The notes beneath the pieces were generated by a model. It did no database searches, had not been told where the DNA came from, and saw only the letters and a list, made by a program, of their open reading frames with translations. A stretch of 64,000 nucleotides of DNA from Hahnella lacustris (GTDB taxonomy: Bacteria; Pseudomonadota; Gammaproteobacteria; Burkholderiales; Burkholderiaceae_A): assembly GCA_965194655.1 (NCBI GenBank), contig OZ239148.1, forward strand, positions 1,116,001-1,180,000, written 5' to 3'. Shown here one piece after another: positions 59,775 to 64,000 of the stretch. The translations under genes and the position numbers were made by a program. The first letter of the stretch is position 1, and each line of letters begins with the position of its first letter.

Positions 59775-60638
59775 ATGAGGATGCGAAACCAAATGAGCGA
59801 AATACCGAGCACGGAAGAGGACATGCAGTGGCAGCGCCGTCTTGCTAGCCAAGCAAATAATCGTGCCTGGACTTTAGCGGAGCAGGTCACCCGAACGACT
59901 GAGGAGAATGAAGAACTCCTTAGATCCGCGCAAGCGGCGATGTACCTCTGGAACCTCGTTGGAAATGCAAACCAGAGGGCGCATGCGACTTTGCTCGTTG
60001 CTCACGCAAAGGCATTGGTCGGGGTAGGTGACTCTGCGTCTAATCTTTACTTCCGCGCCCGAACAGCATTGCAGAATAACGATTCACCTACATGGGAACG
60101 CGCTTTGTTGGCAGCGGTTGGCGCTAATGTTGCGGCGACGCACGGCGACACTGTTGCCCATCAAGAGAATCACAAGCAAGCAGTTGATTTAACTCAGACG
60201 ATTAAAGATGACGAGGAGCGGGCGATTATCGAGGCGACGCTCAGAGTGATACCAATTCCCCGGTTTACGAACATGACCTCGGCACCACGCCGACCGACCA
60301 CACGTAAATCTATCCCCATTTTGCGTGTTTCAGATGCGCCCGCCACAGCGGTATGGTTCGGGCAACTTGGCTTTACGGAAGACTGGCGCCACCAACACGA
60401 ACCTGGCTTCCCTTGGTTTATCTCCATTAGTACTTCTGATGGCGCAACACTGTTCCTAACCGAGCATGAGGGAGACTGTAAGCCCGGTGGCGCGGTGTTT
60501 CTGGTCACAAATGACATAGCAGCAGTGGAGGCATTGCTGAACATAAATTCCAAACGCATGCCATGGGGTGATCTTGAACTAAGCCTAGTAGATCCGGATG
60601 GCAATCACGTGAGGGTAAGTCAACCTGGCGATAGGTAA
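59775..60638 (+). CDS. Two-part protein: helical N-terminal region and VOC (glyoxalase-like) domain
   Basis: The 287-residue product has an unrecognised helical first part (about 1-165, with AMYLWNLVGNANQRAHATLLVAHAKAL-type helices) and a VOC domain at about 170-287: PILRVSDAPATAVWFGQLGFTEDW, then FISISTSDGATLFLTEHEGD and the SLVDPDGNHVRVSQPGD end. Such folds bind antibiotics or act as metal enzymes. Codon use is AT-richer than the neighbours. ATGs at 59781 and 59793 are alternative starts; GAGG precedes the latter. Confidence 0.75.
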   Translation: MRMRNQMSEIPSTEEDMQWQRRLASQANNRAWTLAEQVTRTTEENEELLRSAQAAMYLWNLVGNANQRAHATLLVAHAKALVGVGDSASNLYFRARTALQNNDSPTWERALLAAVGANVAATHGDTVAHQENHKQAVDLTQTIKDDEERAIIEATLRVIPIPRFTNMTSAPRRPTTRKSIPILRVSDAPATAVWFGQLGFTEDWRHQHEPGFPWFISISTSDGATLFLTEHEGDCKPGGAVFLVTNDIAAVEALLNINSKRMPWGDLELSLVDPDGNHVRVSQPGDR

Positions 60639-60676
60639 TTTTGGGTTCTGGGCTGTCTGATAGACGTTAGTTGAAG

Positions 60677-60753
60677 TGGTGGCTCGGGGCGGAATCGAAC
60701 CACCGACACAAGGATTTTCAGTCCCGTTCATCCACCTATTTCGTCATCCGGGC
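60677..60753 (-). pseudogene. Hybrid tRNA-like pseudogene (Leu 5' part, Phe 3' part)
   Basis: Read on the minus strand, the first about 40 bases (GCCCGGATGACGAAATAGGT...) match the tRNA-Leu(TAA) 5' half, while the rest has a Phe anticodon loop (CTGAAAA, GAA) and a Phe-like T-arm and acceptor with CCGAGCC-A-CCA. The two acceptor halves cannot pair (GCCCGGA against CCGAGCC) and the anticodon stem has a mismatch, so it should not be functional. It marks the far end of the segment that starts at tRNA-Leu(TAA). Confidence 0.75.
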
Positions 60754-60754
60754 G
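60734..60754. repeat. Direct repeat copy 2, in the hybrid tRNA-like element
   Basis: This copy is identical over 21 bases to 57241-57261 and has the same orientation. It covers the Leu-like 5' end of the hybrid element, 3.5 kb from the first copy. Confidence 0.85.
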
Positions 60755-60823
60755 CAAGAGCCGGCTCCAATAAATGAGACCCGCTTGAGCCGAACTGCAG
60801 CCCATCCTATTAAGCCCCGACCC

Positions 60824-60857
60824 AAAAGCAAAAGCCCACCGCGATGCGGTGGGCTTT
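60824..60857 (-). terminator. Intrinsic terminator of the symporter operon
   Basis: A twelve-base-pair stem (AAAGCCCACCGC against GCGGTGGGCTTT) with a three-base loop is followed on the minus strand by TTTTGCTTTT. It lies about 40 bases after the symporter stop. Confidence 0.85.
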
Positions 60858-60861
60858 GCTT

Positions 60862-60888
60862 GGTCTGCCAACCGAAGGTCGGCAGACC
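60862..60888. repeat. Second hairpin after the symporter gene
   Basis: GGTCTGCC and GGCAGACC form an eight-base-pair stem around an eleven-base loop, between the symporter stop and the terminator. It lacks a T-run. It may protect the mRNA 3' end or be part of a tandem terminator. Confidence 0.5.
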
Positions 60889-60898
60889 GGGCCAGGCC

Positions 60899-63037
60899 TT
60901 AATTCGCCTGGGTGTTGATATCACCCTTCAGGGTTGGGTAACGAACGTGGTCCACCAACTCTTGGATGTCTTGACGGGGCTGAGGCGTCAACAGGCTGAC
61001 GATGATGATGACCGCAAATCCCAGCGGCACACCGAACACACCGGCTGAAATGGGCTGAATATCTGCCCACAACTGCACTGGTGAGGTCACGCCAAAGATG
61101 CCGCGCAGCCAAGGCTGTGTCGTCGCCATATAGTACATGGTGATTCCCAGACCGGAGATCATGCCCAATGCCGCACCCCACTTGGTTGCACGCTTCCAGA
61201 AAATACCCAGAGTAAGGGCCGGGAAGAATGCAGCGGCGGCGAAGGAGAAGGCCGCACTGACCAAGAACAAGATGTCAGCGGGCTTCTGAGCGGCCACATA
61301 GGCCGCGGCCAAGGCTACAACAAGCAGTAAGGCCTTGGAGATGGCCACACGGCGAGCAGTAGAGGCATTGGGGTCGATCATCTTGTAGTACAGGTCGTGT
61401 GACAGGGCGTTGGCGATGGTCAGCAGCAAGCCGTCAGCCGTTGAGAGCGCCGCAGCCAAACCACCGGCAGCCACCATGCCCGAGACCACATACGGCAGAC
61501 CAGCGATCTCTGGCGTTGCCAGCACGATGATGTCCCCACCGATCTTCATCTCACCCAATTGGAAGATGCCGTCTTTGTTGACGTCAACAATGGACAGCAG
61601 AGCGGGGTCAACCGCGTTCCACTGGGCGATCCAAGCCGGCAGCTTGTCAAACGGCGTTCCGACCAATACGCTGAACACTTCATACTTCACCAACACGGCC
61701 AGAGCAGGCGCCGTGAAATACAGCAGGAAGATGAAGAACAGCGACCAGGTGACTGACTCTCGCGCCTGCTTCACAGATGGGGTTGTGTAGTAGCGCATCA
61801 GAATGTGAGGCAGTGCTGCGGTACCGACCATCAGACAGAAGATGAGCGCCAGGAAGTTTCGACGGGAGGCCTCATAAGTCGACTGAGCCTTGGCGTCTCC
61901 AGCGGGGTCACCGGCGAACTGGTTCGCATGCCGAGGCATACCAGCCAGCGGCTTAGCCGAAGCAAGCGCTGCCGCTTTGCCTTTTTCCCATGCAGTTTTG
62001 GCAGCAGCCTCATCCTTCGGAACCGCTGCAAGCGCCTTTTCCGCCGCAGCCACTTCTGGTGCTGGCGCACCAGCAGCCATGAGGTCCGCAACCTTTTTCT
62101 CGGCAGCGGCCTTGTCCGCAGCCAGGGCAGCCGGGATATTCTTCAACTTCTCATCCAGTGCTGCCGCTCGGGCCTTGTAGACCTCGATGACCTCAAGCTC
62201 TTTGGGGTCCTTAATCAACTCAGCCTCACGAGCAGTCACCTTCTCGAGTTGGTAGCCATACACGAGCTGGGGAACAGGAACTCCAGTCTGCTTCACGGCC
62301 AACCACACCACTGGGATCATGTAAGCAATGATCAGAATGATGTACTGAGCAACCTGAGTCCAGGTCACCGCTCGCATGCCACCCAAGAACGAGCAGACCA
62401 GAATACCGCCTAGACCCAGGAAGATGCCCAACTCAAAGGGCACGCCAGTGAGACGAGTCGTGATCAGGCCAACGCCGTAGATCTGAGCCACCACGTAGGT
62501 GAAGGAGCATAGGATGGCAGCCAAGATCCCGAGCAGGCGAACCAAGTTGCCGTCATAGCGGGCGCCGAGGAAGTCAGGAATGGTGAACTGACCAAACTTG
62601 CGCAGGTATGGCGCCAAAAAGAGCGCAACCAGGCAGTAGCCGCCGGTCCAGCCCATGATGAAGGCCAAGCCACCGTAACCTGTCAGGTACAGGGTACCCG
62701 CCATACCGATGAACGAAGCGGCCGACATCCAGTCCGCACCCGTGGCCATGCCGTTGTACACCGCGGGAACCCGCCGACCTGCCACGTAGTACTCTGAGGC
62801 GTCATTGGTGCGGCTCATCACCCCGATACCGGCGTACAAGAGTACGGTCGCAGCCAAGAACAGATAGCCGATCCAAGCCCGGGTGAGGCCCATCTGCTCC
62901 GCGATCGCCAAGATGATGACGAACACGGCAAAGCCTCCCGTGTACCAGGCGTAGACCTTGTTGAGTTGTTTCTTAAATGCGCTGTTAGAGCCCGCGGAAA
63001 ACACGCCGCCGGCGCCATCTGTAGGTAATCCAGCCAT
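60899..63037 (-). CDS. Sodium:solute symporter, acetate-permease-like (VC_2705 type)
   Basis: The protein (712 residues from ATG 63037) is an SSS-family transporter, most like the acetate/pyruvate type paired with a DUF4212 subunit. It has about 13 membrane helices with ATGADWMSAASFIGMAG and PDFLGARY motifs. A charged Ala/Lys/Glu-rich insertion of about 130 residues (about 262-390) splits the membrane part. A canonical EF-hand loop pattern, DVNKDGIFQLGE, lies at 485-496. The upstream part of the frame overlaps the small-subunit gene and is not coding. Confidence 0.92.
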   Translation of the reverse strand: MAGLPTDGAGGVFSAGSNSAFKKQLNKVYAWYTGGFAVFVIILAIAEQMGLTRAWIGYLFLAATVLLYAGIGVMSRTNDASEYYVAGRRVPAVYNGMATGADWMSAASFIGMAGTLYLTGYGGLAFIMGWTGGYCLVALFLAPYLRKFGQFTIPDFLGARYDGNLVRLLGILAAILCSFTYVVAQIYGVGLITTRLTGVPFELGIFLGLGGILVCSFLGGMRAVTWTQVAQYIILIIAYMIPVVWLAVKQTGVPVPQLVYGYQLEKVTAREAELIKDPKELEVIEVYKARAAALDEKLKNIPAALAADKAAAEKKVADLMAAGAPAPEVAAAEKALAAVPKDEAAAKTAWEKGKAAALASAKPLAGMPRHANQFAGDPAGDAKAQSTYEASRRNFLALIFCLMVGTAALPHILMRYYTTPSVKQARESVTWSLFFIFLLYFTAPALAVLVKYEVFSVLVGTPFDKLPAWIAQWNAVDPALLSIVDVNKDGIFQLGEMKIGGDIIVLATPEIAGLPYVVSGMVAAGGLAAALSTADGLLLTIANALSHDLYYKMIDPNASTARRVAISKALLLVVALAAAYVAAQKPADILFLVSAAFSFAAAAFFPALTLGIFWKRATKWGAALGMISGLGITMYYMATTQPWLRGIFGVTSPVQLWADIQPISAGVFGVPLGFAVIIIVSLLTPQPRQDIQELVDHVRYPTLKGDINTQAN

Positions 63038-63039
63038 GT

Positions 63040-63303
63040 TTATGCCTCCTCTTCTTCTGCGCAACCGTGTTCCTGGTCGAGCTTGTTCATGTAGTGGGCG
63101 TAGTAAGCAATGATCGCCACATAGACCGCCAGTGCGCCCTGAGCGCCAACCCAAAAACTAAAGGGCCAGCCAAAGAAGTTAAAACTCAGTGCCCTCGCGT
63201 TATAGCCAACCACAAAGGTAACAACGAACCAGATGGCCAGCAAAAGAACGGTGATGCGCAGGTTCTTTTGCCAGTACTGACGATGCGATTCAGTTAACTG
63301 CAT
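63040..63303 (-). CDS. DUF4212 symporter small subunit
   Basis: The 87-residue protein has two membrane helices (about 14-34 and 46-69) and the family pattern QYWQKNLRITVLLLAIWF near the start and FGWPFSFWVGAQGALAVYV in the middle. It ends in an acidic tail with Cys (CAEEEEA). It lies two bases upstream of the symporter gene, so it is coupled with the large subunit. Confidence 0.93.
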   Translation of the reverse strand: MQLTESHRQYWQKNLRITVLLLAIWFVVTFVVGYNARALSFNFFGWPFSFWVGAQGALAVYVAIIAYYAHYMNKLDQEHGCAEEEEA

Positions 63304-63395
63304 ATTGCCCTCTCCTCTTTGTAATGGTCCGGATAAACCCGGTTCAAACGCGACCCTACGACTTTCGCCGCATTACAGCCGAATCGCTCCCCTGC

Positions 63396-63968
63396 TTACG
63401 AGGCTTTGAGCCCAGTTTCCCGCTCGAGTTGAGCAGCGAACTTGGGTTCAAATCCCTTCAAATGCTGAATGATCTTCAGCGCTTCGTCGGGCTCATGCCT
63501 GTCTATGTGCACCCGGGCCAACTGGTACCAGGCATAAGGGCTCATAGGCTGTAATTTGGTGTTGCGCTTGAGACAGTCGACCGCTTCGTCCAGTCGACCA
63601 AGCTGAATAAGAACCAGGCCCAGGCCATACCAGGCCCGATCCAGGGTGTCGCTGATGGCCAGCGCGTTGCGAAAACTAGTCTCGGCACCCTCCAGATCCT
63701 TACGCTCCTCCTGAAGGAAAGCCAAGTTGAACCACATGGCCGCAGTAGCGCCTGGTTGGGCCAATGCCCTCTTGTACAAGCGGATGGCCGCTGCCGGGTC
63801 TCCCAGCTCCGCCTTCAAGTGGGCTAGGCTGCTGAGCCCGTAGATGTCATTGGGATATTCCTCGACCATTTCGGCAAAGGCATCGGCCGCGCGCGCGCGC
63901 AGGCCAAGCAGCAGGCAGGCAATCGCACGCCACTTGTGAACTGACCATCGAAAATCGAAACGACTCAT
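63396..63968 (-). CDS. Tetratricopeptide-repeat protein
   Basis: From ATG 63968 the protein has 190 residues and consists mainly of four to five TPR repeats, for example GLSSLAHLKAELGDPAAAIRLYKRAL, MWFNLAFLQEERKDLEGAETSFRNAL and WYGLGLVLIQLGRLDEAVDCLKRN. It should act as a protein-binding scaffold. It has no signal peptide. A TTG further upstream (63998) extends the frame, so a longer form from beyond the edge is possible. The 92 bases to the next gene hold no clear terminator. Confidence 0.8.
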   Translation of the reverse strand: MSRFDFRWSVHKWRAIACLLLGLRARAADAFAEMVEEYPNDIYGLSSLAHLKAELGDPAAAIRLYKRALAQPGATAAMWFNLAFLQEERKDLEGAETSFRNALAISDTLDRAWYGLGLVLIQLGRLDEAVDCLKRNTKLQPMSPYAWYQLARVHIDRHEPDEALKIIQHLKGFEPKFAAQLERETGLKAS

Positions 63969-64000
63969 CGACACCCCACCATGTCCACTGATACGCAATG

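Noticed and set aside
57241..60754. A complete genomic island with its own integrase
   Set aside because: The repeats and mixed content suggest recombination, but no integrase, relaxase or phage gene is inside, so it is not called a mobile element.
60671..61048. 125-codon open frame over the hybrid tRNA and terminator
   Set aside because: It runs through the tRNA-like element, two hairpins and the symporter 3' end, as spurious frames over tRNAs often do.
63981..64000. ATG at the right edge on the plus strand (MSTDTQ...)
   Set aside because: Only six codons are visible and no ribosome site precedes it, so a gene cannot be supported.
1..64000. CRISPR arrays, insertion sequences, prophage, integrase
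   Set aside because: No spaced repeats, transposase or integrase motifs were seen on either strand; the only clear long direct repeat is the 21-base tRNA-linked pair.

Overview
The window looks like a compact chromosome segment from a betaproteobacterium (Burkholderiales-like) that lives by oxidising reduced sulfur compounds and fixes CO2. The lineage call rests on gene order and protein flavour: dapD-arsC-dapE-prmB, the tig-clpP-clpX-lon-hupB-tRNA-ppiD block, a YfcG-type GST, hpnCDE, a red-type RuBisCO with cbbX, and a soxCDYZAXB-ordered Sox cluster with a class II aldolase in the cbb operon. No sequence search was possible, so genus is not proposed.

Region 1 (1-36.2 kb) is mostly housekeeping: lysine/peptidoglycan precursor synthesis (dapD, dapE), prmB, a GST, a DUF1178 protein, mnmH, a PpiD-like foldase that lacks its parvulin domain, tRNA-Asp, tRNA-Val, hupB, the proteostasis block lon/clpX/clpP/tig with tRNA-Leu(UAG), squalene synthesis (hpnC, hpnD, hpnE), radA, alr, lplT, a HolD candidate beside a TsaB-RimI fusion, an IspD-IspF fusion, mfd, serB, a short mrp, an ABC-F ATPase, purL, a YbbA-like ATPase, tesA and a secreted unknown. 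Packing is extreme: seven of the eight convergent protein-gene pairs overlap at their 3' ends, and two divergent pairs leave only 14-16 bases between start codons.

Region 2 (36.2-57.2 kb) is a sulfur-to-carbon supercluster. On the minus strand are an ArsR-type regulator, soxC, soxD, soxY, soxZ, soxA, soxX, soxB and a small cytochrome c, cut into segments by intrinsic-terminator-like hairpins. A SoxS-like thioredoxin-fold gene and a DUF3422 membrane protein gene link this to the Calvin cycle operon cbbL-S-X-F-P-Z-A-Y, with cbbR divergent and a LysR-type site at about -65. Next comes a persulfide module: DUF2892 protein, persulfide dioxygenase-like hydrolase, a BigR/SqrR-like ArsR sensor, a DUF442 phosphatase-like sulfurtransferase and a SulP anion transporter. 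Sox and the dioxygenase module would send sulfane sulfur to sulfate, supply electrons to cytochromes, and the Calvin genes would spend them; each sulfur module has its own cysteine-bearing ArsR candidate sensor.

Region 3 (57.2-60.8 kb) is a small variable segment. It starts at an intact tRNA-Leu(UAA) and ends at a broken tRNA-like hybrid (Leu 5' half, Phe 3' half); a 21-base exact direct repeat lies in both. Inside are a metallophosphoesterase, a Na+/H+ antiporter-like protein, a shard of a second SulP gene and an AT-richer gene with a VOC domain. This is the likeliest place for past recombination.

Region 4 (60.8-64 kb) holds a sodium:solute symporter of the acetate-permease type with a charged insertion and an EF-hand-like loop, its small DUF4212 partner and a TPR protein. 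No CRISPR array, transposase, integrase or prophage was seen.
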